A DNA stretch of 64,000 nt, taken from Adiantum capillus-veneris. Taxonomy: Eukaryota; Streptophyta; Polypodiopsida; Polypodiales; Pteridaceae. Position 1 is the stretch's first letter, and the number at the start of each line of letters is the position of its first letter. Positions 22,174-32,883 of the stretch are shown here, one piece after another. The DNA is taken from positions 66,762,281 to 66,826,280 of the forward strand of contig CM043956.1 of assembly GCA_014529385.2 (NCBI GenBank). The letters run 5' to 3'. A model generated the notes under the pieces. The model ran no database searches, had not been told where the DNA came from, and was given only the letters and a program-made list of their open reading frames with translations. Position numbers and translations under genes: made by a program.

Positions 22174-23874
22174 CTACCCTTCTACCACCTCTTCCTTAAC
22201 AATAAGGGGACTCTCCTTGTAAGTCAACAAATTAGCTAGGGTAGCTCTTGTACTGTCTTCCACTAAAAAAGAGAACTCAAACTCTTGCAGCTCAATTACC
22301 CATTTCTTGTCCACATTTGACATGTTAGTGCCATTAATTAATTGTGGAAAAAAGGTGTAACTCGTTAAGAAAACAAAGGTCGTGGTAGCAAGTAATGATG
22401 AAATCCTTGACAAACAAATATTACACTGGCCATCACTAGCTCTACTTCCCAATTTTCTTTCTGCTACCAACTTCACTCGGCTTGGACAATACACTGGCCT
22501 CATATAATGTCTGCCCTTCCCCTTTTGCAATAGCATGGCTCCAATGGAATCATCACCTACTAATGGATTTACATAAAGTGCTTGCTCCCAATCAGAAGCT
22601 TGCATGGCTGACAACCCCCCTAACACCTCTTGAAAAACTTCTTCACACTTGTCATTCCATTTCAATGGATCATGCTTTGCCACTTGTTGTAATGGATAAA
22701 GGAGTTGTGAAGACAATGGAATAAATCGTGCCATGTACTTCACTTTGTGTATAAAGGTTGCCAATTGCTTTGTACCCTTAGGTGATGGAAGAAGAATAAT
22801 AGACTTAACCTTGTCTGGATCAGCCTCAATGCCATTTTTTGACACCATATGGCCCAATAACTTCACCCTTGGCTATGCTAGATGACATTTCTTTGGATTT
22901 AGTTGTCCTCCACATTCATCATATCGAGCCAATACCACATGCAGCTTCTCATGGTGTTCAGCCCTACTGTTGTAGACACAAAAGTTGTCCATAAAATCTT
23001 TAACACAACTACCAATGAATGGTGACAATACCCAATTTTCTCTCTCTTGATAGAAAGATGGTCCATTTGACAACCCAAATGGAAATACCATGTAGCAATA
23101 ACAACCCCATGGCATACTAAAAGTTGTCTTTGTTTGGTCTTTAAGAGAAATCTTCAATTGAAAATAGCCTGAAAAACTATCACACACATTGTACCTCTCA
23201 TAACCTGCCACTGAATCCAAGATGTGATATGGAAGAGGATATGGGTTCTTCTTAGTGGCTATATCTAAGGTTTTCAAATCTACACAAGTCCTCCACTTTG
23301 TATCCTTCTTTGGGCTGACCAATACTGGACTCACCCATTCTGTGGTCTCCATTGGGACTATGAACCCTGCCTTCAATAACTTGTCCACCTCTTCCCGCAA
23401 GGCTTCCATCTGCTCTTGACCCATCCTTCTTAGCCTTTGCCGCACTGGCTTAGCACCTTCCTTCAATTGTATATGCATCTCTTCTTCGTTGAACCGTCTA
23501 GTCTCTTCATACGAAGTAATGAACAATCCAGTAAAACTAGCCAGCATGTGCAAATATATCTCCTTCTCCATAGCTGAAAGCTCTCCATTGATCATTTGTG
23601 TCATCAATTCCTGCTTCTTTGACAATCCAACCTTGGTTTTCATCAGTCCTTCAATCACTTCATAAGTCCCTTCACTTTCATCTTCAATCTCATTTTCAAA
23701 TACAACTAAATGAGACTGGTGGATTTCTTTGTCCATTAGAAGAAATGCAACATCAATATCCTCATTACTGTTGGTAGTACTATCATTGTCCTCATCAGAC
23801 ACGATGGAATAGTCTTCATCACTAGACTCATCCTCATCTTCATAAAGTTCCTCCAATAGTTTTCTTGTGTCCAT
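22174..23874 (-). pseudogene. Tat-2 reverse transcriptase and RNase H, degraded
   Basis: Two minus-strand frames (23874-22873 and 22866-22174) are separated by a single stop near 22870. The RT motifs line up with Tat-1. The catalytic box reads FMDNF, so the second Asp is Asn. RNase H follows with SYTFFPQLINGT. The lost Asp would inactivate RT even if the frame were open. Confidence 0.88.
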
Positions 23875-23911
23875 ATTATATAGATTCTTGGCACCTGTCT
23901 TTCCATAGAGG

Positions 23912-25231
23912 CTAATTGTACCACGTCTTCAATCTTGAACAGCTCCCACTGTACGTAACCATGGTCTGTCCAGTATAATAGGATATGCTCCCAACCTCCG
24001 CTGGCATCACATGAAAATCAACCACCACCTTTTCATCATACGCCTCCACTTCTAAGCTCTTTACAACACCCAAACATTTTATTTTTGGATGGTTTGCCAA
24101 TCTGATCTGAAAGCGTGACACCCTTGTCAATGTAAGACCCATCTTCTCAATGCATGAGTGTGTTATGACACATATTTGGGATCCACCATCAACATAACCT
24201 TGTCCCATATTTTTTCTTTTGTGCCACACATCTACTATTGGCCAAATGTCTGGTAGCTCATCCATTGCCAACAGCTTCATTGAACCTCTCTCTGGTTCTT
24301 TCTCCATTGGGTTAACCATCCTCTTCCACTGTTGCTTTAGCTTAGGCACCATCTCTATAAGCTGCTCAAAAGTAACATCTTCTTTCCTGCTTGTCAGATC
24401 CTCCTTCAAGTCATAGCTTAATTGCCCATCTCCTAGTGGAAAATATGAAACATGAAACTTGCAATGAGCCATTCTTTTCCTCTTGGCCTTGACATCCTCG
24501 TCTGCATGTCTCTTTCCCTTATTCTTACTAGGACCTGCACCATTTCTTCCTTCCTTATCCTGTTTGGTCCTCTTCCTAATACGCATCACTAATGTATCCT
24601 CCAGCTTTGTTTCCTTCTCCAAGGTGACCACACTTAACACTTTTGTCTTTCCTTTTCCTCTTGGGTTAATCCACTGGTTCCTTCTTCTCCCTTAATTTCA
24701 ATGCCATAATCATTTGACCTAGTTAGCAACTGTCTTGGAAATAGATACATGTCTCCCCCCATCCTTGGTGTCTTATCACATTGTGAGCTGATGTGGCCCA
24801 ACTCTCCACAATTATAACATGTGGACGTCTGCCTCTAGACCCTACCATTGATTTGTCCAACACCATTCCTGGGTTTTTATTCACCTCACGGCTGATTTGC
24901 AAACCTTACACGATCTCGATTATTTCCCACATTACCTAGCATGTTTAGGCTGAGATTCTTCATTAAATCTACCACTTGCCTCATGTCTTGCCTTAGCCCA
25001 TCATCTTGCACTGTTGTAGTTACCACTGCTAGCATAACCTGAGGAGTAGCAAAAACCACTAGTTCGTGATGAAACTTGCAAAGAATCCATAGACTGAAAT
25101 TCAGGCCTCCTGGGCAAAGACTCTACTCCTAGCTGACTCATTCTTCTCAGCTTCCACTCTTTGTTCCTTGCTACATCTAGTGCATCTTCATATATCCTAG
25201 GCTTCTTTAGCTCCACTCGCCAACGTATATT
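23912..25231 (-). pseudogene. Tat-2 protease and partial gag, degraded
   Basis: The protease frame (24640-23912) has YVDGGSQICVI, so the catalytic DGG is kept. Upstream a CYNCGELGHIS-type zinc knuckle is readable near 24830-24780. A gag piece (25246-25001) has NIRWRVELKKPRIYEDALDVARN. Gag is cut at 25231, where the copia LTR interrupts the codons matching Tat-1 gag near 12980. Confidence 0.85.
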
Positions 25232-25458
25232 TGTTACCATACACATGTGGTAGTGATGTGTGTGAACACACTAGGACCGTCGGGGCATTTTTTCCCTCTT
25301 TAGGAGGTTTTTTCCCCCGAGCATTGTATATACGCCCATCACTCTAGGGCTATCTATCTTTCCATTGCACACTAAGTAACACACTCTCTATGTGTGCCTT
25401 GAGCTTCCTTCATCTTCTCCAAGCTGTGTGCGTTTCTTTGCAACCCTAATTCCAACAA
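25232..25458 (+). repeat. 5' LTR of Copia-1
   Basis: TGTTACCATA to TTCCAACA. It closely matches 4430-4658. A TATA-like GTATATAC lies near 25326. The five bases before it (ATATT, 25227-25231) would be one half of its target duplication; the other half is not in the window. Confidence 0.92.
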
Positions 25459-25459
25459 T

Positions 25460-25471
25460 TGGTATCAGAGC
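25460..25471 (+). other. Primer-binding site of Copia-1
   Basis: TTGGTATCAGAG continuing CAGG, the standard initiator tRNA-Met site of plant copia elements, one base after the LTR. Confidence 0.93.
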
Positions 25472-25766
25472 AGGTTGCGTCCTCCGGGGCTTAGTCGTCA
25501 GCTGCTCCAGTACATACCTGCTCACTTTCTCCGATTTCAATGAGCTTTGGCTCATATTTTTTATTTGGGCTCATTTCAGCCTCCGTTTCCACTACAGGCA
25601 GTGCTGCACAGGCTATTTCGTCATTTTGTGCAGAGTTTCTGTCAATGTTGTTTTTTGCATAACAGGTGCCTTATAGTCTTTTACGGTTTGTGCTATATAG
25701 CACGTGTTGTTACCGCTCCATTTCTCCTATTTTCGGGTAGTTTTCATATCAGGTGCAGCATTTACC

Positions 25767-26755
25767 ATGGCTGACAACAACAACATAGATGTGTTCAAGA
25801 TGTTTGCTGCTGAGGACAGGTTGGATGGGGACAATTACCCTATGTGGGCTTATATGATGCAGCATGTGCTTGTGTCAAAGGGCGTCTGGAATATTGTGCA
25901 GGTCATTGATGTACGTCCTGGTTCTGAGGATGTAGGCGATGTTGAGGATGTTGAAGGTCTTGTTGCAAGGTTTGCTGCTATTAGAGTTGTTTTGCCTACG
26001 GCAGAACAAGCTCGTTAGGATGTTAAGGATGCGCATGCTCATGCATTGATTGCGTTGTCTGTGAAGCGCACCATTGTTCCTCACATCCGTTCAGCAAAAT
26101 CTGCAAAACAGTCTTGGGATATTCTAGCAGGTCTTTATGCAAGTCGCAATGAGGCTAAAATTGCTTTGCTGCGTAAAGAGCTGGAGTCAAAGATTATGCA
26201 TGAGGAAGATGATATGGACACTTTCCTTGCTAGTGTCAAGGATATCAATGAGCAGCTTATTTCTGCAGGTGAAGTCATTTCAGACAGTTCCCTTGTGCAG
26301 ACTGTTCTTGATGCCTTACCAGATTCCTACCAGACTTTTGCAAGTACTTGGAGACTGATGACCCAAGGAAATCCTGAAGTTGACAAGTTTGATGCATTAT
26401 GCACATTGCTGTTGCAAGAGTCACTTTCTAGAAAAAACAAGACTAGGCAATGTGCAGTTGAACAGGCTTTTATTGCTTCTCAAAGAAAGTGTGGTAACAG
26501 TAATGCAGCCACTTCTTATGGTTCTGCTGCGAGTGGCAAAAATTATGTTCGTAATGCTTCTACTGGCAGCACTTCGTCTGGCAATTTTGGTGATAAGGGC
26601 AAAAAGAAGACGCGTTGCCATTATTGTAAAGCTAATGATCACTTGATCAAGTCGTGTCCTAAGTTGAAGGCCAAAGAGGCTAAGAAGAAAGAGGGTGGTT
26701 CCACTGCAAATGCTAGTTCCACTACAAATGCAGCCATTGTTGAGTCTTCTGTGAT
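25767..26755 (+). pseudogene. gag: Copia-1 gag
   Basis: ATG 25767 opens MADNNNIDVF and LDGDNYPMWAYMMQ, the usual copia gag start (UBN2-type fold). A single TAG at 26016-26018 interrupts it. The same protein resumes in another frame with LAGLYASRNEAKIALLRKEL and DALPDSYQTFASTW, then a CCHC knuckle CHYCKANDHLIKSC. A frameshift near 26755 separates it from protease. In an intact element it would form the capsid and bind RNA. Confidence 0.88.
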
Positions 26756-26824
26756 GCTAATGTTGATGCAGAATGGGCTTTTAGCGCAGAGTGCACTTAC
26801 AATCCTACTGTCCATGATGCATGC

Positions 26825-28117
26825 TTGTCAATTGCTACAGATTCACATGTGTGGTATTTTGACAGTGGTGCTACAAAGAACATTACCTTACATCGTGAAT
26901 TGTTTACCTCTCTCGAGTCTGTCCCTCATGGGAATTCAGTCACTTGTGCCAACAATGCCTCTTATCCAGTTCAGGGAGTTGGAAAGATTGTGCTTACTGC
27001 TGCTAATGGCAGTTCTTTCACACTTGTTGATGCACTTTATGTACCTGGGATCAAGAAGAATCTCTTGTCTGTATCGGCACTTGCTAGACTTGGACTTGTA
27101 GTCAAATTTGTGGATGACAGATGTACAGTTCATGATCTCAGTTTTGGAGATGAAATTGTTGCATATGGCTTTTTGTGCCGTGGGCTGTATAAGCTCACTT
27201 TGTATGACAAGTTTGGACAAAATTTTGCAAATGCTGTTGCAGATTCAAGGGCTATTTCAGATGCAAAACTTTCACATGCACGTTTTGGTCTTCTGAATTT
27301 TGCCAGTTTGCTGCATTTACAGAAATCTGATATGGTTGCTTCTTTGCTGCCTCTTGAAGCACCTGTCAAACATGTTTGTGAAGGCTGTATTTTGGGTAAG
27401 ATGCAGCGTTCTAAGTTTCCAAACGATGGTTCAATTCGGGCCACATGCAGGTTGCAGCTTGTGCATAGTGATGTTTGTGGGCCCATGCAAACTCCGTCCT
27501 TAGGCAATTACCTGTACTTCGTGACTTTCATTGATGATTACTCCACGCATGCATGGGTATTTACGCTTAAAGCGAAGTTCGAAGTTTTTATGTGCTTCAA
27601 ACAATTTCTGGCTATGGCTGAAAATGTCTCAAAATGTACTATGGGCACCCTCCGTTCCGATCGAGGGGGGGAGTATATGTCTCATGAATTTAATGCATTT
27701 CTGGCTAGTCGTGGGATAAAACACCAATGTACAGTGCCTTATACACCTCAGAAAAATGGTGTTGCTAAGAGAAAAAACAGGTCACTGACGGAAATGGCAC
27801 GATGTATGGTCAAAAGTCAAGCTTTGCCGCATTCTTTTTGGCTTGAGTCCATCATGTGTGCCAGTTATGTACTTAACAGGTGTCCTACGAAAGCTTTGCA
27901 GTCTATTACTCCATATGAAGCATGGCATGATAGAAAGCCTTTTATTGAGCACATGCGTGTTTTTGGCTGTTTGGTATATGCTTTGGTGCCACAAGTGCAG
28001 CGCAGAAAATTGGATGATAAGGCTGTCAAATGTATTTTTGTTGGTTATAGTGCTGAAAAGAAAAGGTTACAGGTTGTATCATCCGCAAACAAAACGTTCC
28101 GGTTTCAGGGGATGTAG
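26825..28117 (+). pseudogene. Copia-1 protease and integrase
   Basis: A 430-codon frame. Protease: WYFDSGATKNI near the start, with the DSG active site. GAG pre-integrase zinc region: LSHARFG and CEGCILGKMQ. Integrase core: Asp in LVHSDVCGPM and Asp in LRSDRGGEY are kept, but the third catalytic residue is changed: NGVAKRKNR has Lys where copia integrases have Glu. It ends at a stop where the next frame overlaps. The Glu-to-Lys change suggests a dead enzyme independent of the frame breaks. Confidence 0.88.
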
Positions 28118-29205
28118 TGTTTGTGGAAGATTCTCTTCAGCCCTTGCTGTCATGTACTAGAGACAGTAATGTAAGCTCACAGGACATTTATGACACTTTG
28201 TTGCCTCTTTTCAGTGGTGGAAATACGAATGTAATTTTCAATGAGGCAAATGTACAGCCTATGGGGGTTTCTGAAAATCTTACAGATCAGCCTATTACTG
28301 ATGCAGATGTACATGACGTACTTGATGAGGAAAGGGCTGAAAATGAGCAGGCTAGAGGTATGCCAAAATGGCTGGTGCACACTTTGCGTGACAGTAAATT
28401 GGATGCACCTTTGTCTAGTCGTACTTGTTCAGGCTCTTGCCATGCATCTTATGCATCAGATTGTTATGCTTTGGTTGTGTCTAGCTTACATGATGTTGAG
28501 GAGCCTCTATCTTTTGATGAAGCACAGAATTCAGAAAATTGGATGGTTGCCATCCAATCAGAATATGATGCACTTATAGAAAATGACACATGGACTTTAT
28601 GTGATTTGCCTCCTGGCAAAAAGGCCATTGGTACGAAGTGGGTTTACAAGTTGAAACGCAAGCCGGATGGTGAGATTGATCGCCATAAGGCTCGACTTGT
28701 TGCAAAGGGTTATGCACAACAAAAAGGCATTGATTATGAAGAGACTTTTTCTCCCAGTTGTCGTATGACTACTGTGCGTTTTCTATGTGCATTGGCAGCT
28801 CATTTTGGTTGGGATGTACATCAATTAGACATTGTTACTGCTTTCTTGAATGGTGACATATTTGAGTAAGTTTATGTAACACAGCCTCGCGGTTTTGTCA
28901 TAAAAGGACAAGAGGACAAAGTGTGCAGATGTAAGAGGGCTTTGTATGGGTTGAAGAAATCTCCTCGTGCTTGGTATGAGAAAGCTGACACTCATTTGGT
29001 TAAACGAGGCTTTCGTAACAGTCCAACAATGTAAAGCGTGATGGTGATGTACTTCTCATTGTGGTTCTTTATGTCGATGATTTGCTAATCACTGGACCAA
29101 ATGAGAGGCATATTGCTGAATTTAAGGCTGATTTGAATGCTACTTTCAAGATGAAAGATTTGGGGATGTTGCTGCTACAAACGGAAGACGTTTCATCCTT
29201 GCAAA
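28117..29205 (+). pseudogene. Copia-1 reverse transcriptase, incomplete
   Basis: The frame 28117-28869 carries the acidic spacer and the RT start (KKAIGTKWVYKLKRK, KARLVAKGYAQQKG, DVHQLDIVTAFLNG). A TAA at 28867-28869 interrupts GDIFE. The next stretch, LYGLKKSPRAWYEK, is followed by a stop and a small deletion near 29034. The catalytic VVLYVDDLLITG is then open. The protein ends inside the thumb near 29205, with part of the segment before the cut already deleted. Confidence 0.88.
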
Positions 29206-29220
29206 ATACCTCAAATAGCA

Positions 29221-29797
29221 TGATAGAAACAACAAAGCACCGCAAAATATGCATACCTGGCAAATCCTATGATCATATAATCAAATCGTACACGAACAGA
29301 GAGAAAAAGAGAGAAAGATAGAGCGAGAGAGCACGTGCAGGCGCACCTCCTAGAGTGGAGTGCTACGCCAGCACGTCGCAAGAGGAGAGAGGAGAGGAGA
29401 AAAGAGCAACGCAGACACTGGGTGCAATCTCCCCCCGTGCAAGAGTGACCATTTCCCTCTTGCACGTATTTAATTTATAGATTCTTGAATGGTCAAAGTG
29501 AGTACAAACTGGCCGGCCGGTCATAAATGGCCAAAGCTCATAAAGAGCACTTGAATAATCAAATATACATAAAATATAGTATCCTTCTGCATAATTCATT
29601 ATCTGCTAATGCTTTTGCCACCTGTCAGCTGCAATAAATGGATAAATATCAATTCCATAACATACCTCTCTATTGGAAAGCAATTGTCCTCAGTTGCGAA
29701 GATAAAAATCTGTAAACAATACTTGTCAAAAACAGTGATTAGTATGTTGTGTCAAAAAACATCACATAATAAAAGAAAAATTTATGAAACTAAACAG
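29221..29797 (-). mobile_element. Probable Ty3 LTR and 3' end of a further element
   Basis: Read on the minus strand, 29662-29221 begins TGTTATGGAATTG and ends CTATCA, about 442 bp. It is preceded by a purine-rich CCAATAGAGAGGTA and a short frame TEDNCFPIER, the style of a Ty3 pol end followed by polypurine tract and LTR. Copia-1 is cut exactly at its left edge. From 29663 to about 29797 nothing else is recognised, and then a different Ty3 family starts. No second LTR copy is in the window, so the boundaries are inferred. Confidence 0.4.
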
Positions 29798-30906
29798 CAG
29801 ATTCCAAGGCACATGAGGTATTGTGAAAATTACCATAGGAGCTACAATAGAAGGATCAACACATCCTATCTCATGTGGCTCAAATGCAAAAGCCTTACCA
29901 TGCTTTGAAAGCATTTCTTTGAAGCACTTTGTCTCCTCCTGTGTTAGAAACTCCTTGTGACCAATCTGCAAGTCTTGGAAAGACTCCTTTGTGAAGGTAT
30001 GCCCAATATTTTTAGGATTCCTCAAACTTGGTTGTAAAGAAGCCTCCTCAATCTTTTCCCTGTTGTTGGGTGGTAAGGGTGAAGCTACTGGTTTCACCTT
30101 CTTTGCTACACTCTTGTATTTAGTTTCAACATGGACTTCTGGGCCAACTGTTTGGCTTTCTTTAAAGGCTTCTATTACTTAATACATTTCCATAGAGAAA
30201 ACTTCCACAACTTCATTTTCAAGATGCACATTAGACCCCATTATAGCATCAAGCTCACCCATAGTATCTACAAAAGAAACTTGTTCACACAAACCCAAAA
30301 CATTTTCAGTAGGCTCTAGCAACCCACTCTTTTTCATGCCTATTTGTACATTATGCACATATTGCCTCTCACATCTCTTCAAATCTTCAAGTTTTGTAAA
30401 ACATACTGATACATTCTTTGTTACCAAGGAGCTCGTTGAAAACGCTTCACCTATTTTTGGATCAGGCGAGACCCTTTTTCTTTTTGTACCACTGCAATCC
30501 CGCTTTACAATGGTACTTGGCCAAAACCCATCATTTCTCTATGATCATGAAACTCTTTGCTCACCTTTTGTAGAGGATATTCTCTGAGGTTGTCACGATT
30601 TCTTTCATGGTTTACACAAACTGTGAGAAATTGGACCGCTCTTTTACCATCTTTGCTACGTATCCTAGCATATGCTGAACCATCATCCATTACCTTTGTT
30701 TCCGTTTGAACTCCCACAATGTAGGGTTGTCCAAGGATGAGATGATATGAAGATGTATCCTGTACAAAGAAGTTTTAGTTAATCTTTACATCACCTATTG
30801 TTACCTTCACACATGGACATGCTGCATACAATTCATCGGATGAATTGTTTGCCACTTTTACCATCCAACCATGATCTGTGTCCATCGGCCATTTGCACTT
30901 GTTGTA
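29798..30906 (-). pseudogene. Ty3-C protease end and RT lead
   Basis: Minus-strand blocks: DTDHGWMVKVANNSSDELY and VTIGDVKIN (30911-30775), then SSYHLILGQPYI and GVQTETKVMDDGSAYARI (about 30760-30505), complete a retropepsin with its LGQP second motif. Further on (30427-30179, 30097-29798) comes a linker, then KHGKAFAFEPHEIGCVDP and IPHVPWNL, the lead-in to RT. Several stops break the frame. The N-terminal protease half lies across the nested insertion at 38422-38502. Confidence 0.82.
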
Positions 30907-30911
30907 GAGAC

Positions 30912-32427
30912 TTGATGGCGGAAAAAGAGCAGTGCAATCGAGTGGCCTGTGTACTCGTGCACACTCCACAAACCACGCCTCATGAAAACAAGCAAAGAAC
31001 AAAACAAAGGGGCACCACCCTAAATTAAGAGGTTTAGGGACCTCGCACATAGTGCACATAGGCAAGTGAGACTTCTGGCATTATGATGGCATCAAAACAT
31101 ATAGCAAAACACATAAAAACGAAGCTTAGGGACCTTATGTAGCATATATATACACAAGACATCAGCTTAACAATACAACAGCATCTGATCATACATAACA
31201 ATGATAGGGAGAAGCAAGCCAAGGATGGCATAATCCCTTGTCAAAAACAATCAACCCAACAAGTAGGTATGATCCTACTAGCAACACATCAATACCTTAG
31301 AGAATGATGGCGAGGATGGTGGCCATGGAGCATGAGAGAAGACTTCTTATTTAGGTTTTAGGACTAGTAATGTAGCATACTAGAGGGAGAGAGCGAGAGG
31401 GAGAGAGAGTAGAGCTCCCTCCATAGCTCCTCGTTGTGAGCAATGTCGTCATAGCTTCATTGCTTGGTGAAGGAGGTGAAGTGTTGTTGTTTTGAGTGAG
31501 AGAAGGCCTCCTTATATAGGTTTCTGAGAGGGTTTAGGATTAGGGATAAACATGCTTAAATCCGCTGATTGGGGTTACTTTTTGCTTAGGGTGGTCAACA
31601 AATTGAGGTCACCTGATATGTCACCATCAAGATATTCTCTAGAGTGATGTGAGAGGGGAGGGTAAATGCTGATTTTTCTGATTGCGACACATGGGGATAA
31701 GGCCTTGACCAGCATTTAAGAGCAGGTAGGTGGCTGTTGAAACTGGAGGTTCTGCACATGTCAGGGGGGGGCCTGCTGGGTCCTCCTGAATATCAAATTC
31801 TCAAAAAATCCTCAACCATGGCTTCTTTTGACATGTGTTCTTTGAAAAAATCAGCATGTCTCTTTTCAACTCAAAAGTCTTTATCCCTGTTGACTCACCT
31901 TTACCATAAGATTTTCCCCTTTTCTCCTCCTGTAACTGCATTGTTGATGCCCAATCACTGCTTCTAGTAACAGTGAACTGTTACCTACCAAATACTTATG
32001 GTGCAGTAAAAAATATTTACCATGGGTAAAAAAAAGTTACTGTAGGTAAAAAGTAATTTGTATTTACCATGTAGGTGAAAAATATTTACTATAGGTAAAA
32101 AAATATTTACTGTGGTAAAAAATATTTACTGTCGGTAAAAAAGTGAAAACGGAGTATGCTGTGCTGTGAGTCCACACGAACATCCTCATGTAAATTTCAC
32201 TAGAAATTCACACCTAGAATGGGCTATTCTGTAAGATATAGGTTGTAGGCATGCATAAGAGCTCGCTCCCACGTATCTTCTGTCCATGGCACTTTTTACT
32301 CTTTGGTGCTTGTGAAGTAGATTTTTCTTCTCTTTCGAGATCCCTTGGACTAGAGTATCCTCATCTCCCCAACAACTGACTGTGCCTTTATTGCATCTTC
32401 ACAAGGGGTCCTAAAAACCATGCATCA
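30912..32427 (-). repeat. 3' LTR of the nested element
   Basis: 1516 bp; the plus strand reads TGATGGCGG to ATGCATCA. It pairs with 36901-38416. A TATA-like CTATATAAGG is at 31511-31520 on the minus strand. Confidence 0.94.
31997..32140. repeat. Minisatellite of GGTAAAAAATATTTACTGT type in the LTR
   Basis: About six imperfect copies of a roughly 20-bp unit. The same array is present in the other LTR near 37996-38130, so it belongs to the element and may lie upstream of its promoter. Confidence 0.85.
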
Positions 32428-32431
32428 TATA

Positions 32432-32444
32432 GCCCTCCCCCTTA
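32432..32444 (-). other. Polypurine tract of the nested element
   Basis: On the minus strand AAGGGGGAGGGCT ends four bases before the 3' LTR. Confidence 0.75.
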
Positions 32445-32505
32445 ATCTAGAGGTATTTGATGCTTCTAGCTGTAGGTTGTGCTACAATAGGGTTCTCTTG
32501 AATAC

Positions 32506-32721
32506 TTACCCACCTGGTACCAATTGAATTTGCCATGTTACTGCTTTCTTGGTTGATGCACCCTGTTTAGTCCTTTCTGATGAATAATTGTATCCATCCA
32601 TGACTAACAATTGGTCTCCTAGACCCTTGAAAGCCATACCCCATCCATTGTCAATATCCGCTTTCACTGGTAGCATTCTCTTTTCTTCTTTTTTGTCGTT
32701 TTTTTTTTTTTCTTTGCCCAA
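32506..32721 (-). pseudogene. Captured host exon fragment, F-box/kelch-like
   Basis: A minus-strand frame with a lysine-rich start and then DNGWGMAFKGLGDQLLVMDG, which resembles the kelch-repeat strand motif of plant F-box/kelch proteins of the SKIP11 type (pattern GWGxAFKxxGDxLLVxGG). The frame ends at VPGG, directly before GGTAAGTATT on the minus strand, a good splice donor. So it looks like genomic exon sequence with its exon-intron edge carried inside a retroelement. The family call is from memory of the motif and only about 50 residues are informative. Confidence 0.4.
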
Positions 32722-32883
32722 CCCCTCATTGAGTATTCATGCCCAACCATAGTATTATTTAGGTAAAAGATGACTGTATAGAGAGAATTATATAGCATAG
32801 AGCTATAGACTGTATAAGAAAAATGATAGTATAGTGGCTATATAGATAGGATAGAGATAGAGAAAAAAGAATCTGCTACTGCA

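Larger units (their letters stand above)
19195..25231 (-). mobile_element. Ty3/gypsy Tat-type element (Tat-2), inverted, 5'-truncated
   Basis: Same family as Tat-1 but on the minus strand: LTR at the left, then integrase, second RNase H, RT, protease and gag going right. It stops abruptly inside gag at 25231, where a copia LTR begins. Its own 5' LTR is not in the window. Many more stops and frameshifts than Tat-1, so it is an older or longer-silenced copy. Confidence 0.9.
25232..29220 (+). mobile_element. Ty1/copia element (Copia-1), 3'-truncated
   Basis: Starts with a 227-bp LTR and an initiator-tRNA-Met-type primer site, followed by gag, protease, integrase and RT in copia order. It is inserted in gag of Tat-2. 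It stops inside RT near 29220, where an unrelated LTR begins; no 3' LTR or RNase H is present. The solo LTR at 4430-4658 is the same family. Confidence 0.9.

Noticed and set aside
22482-24695. Plus-strand open frames in Tat-2
   Set aside because: Antisense shadows of the minus-strand protease and RT.
25460-25480. tRNA gene fragment (GGTATCAGAGC)
   Set aside because: Only a primer-binding site next to a copia LTR; no cloverleaf.
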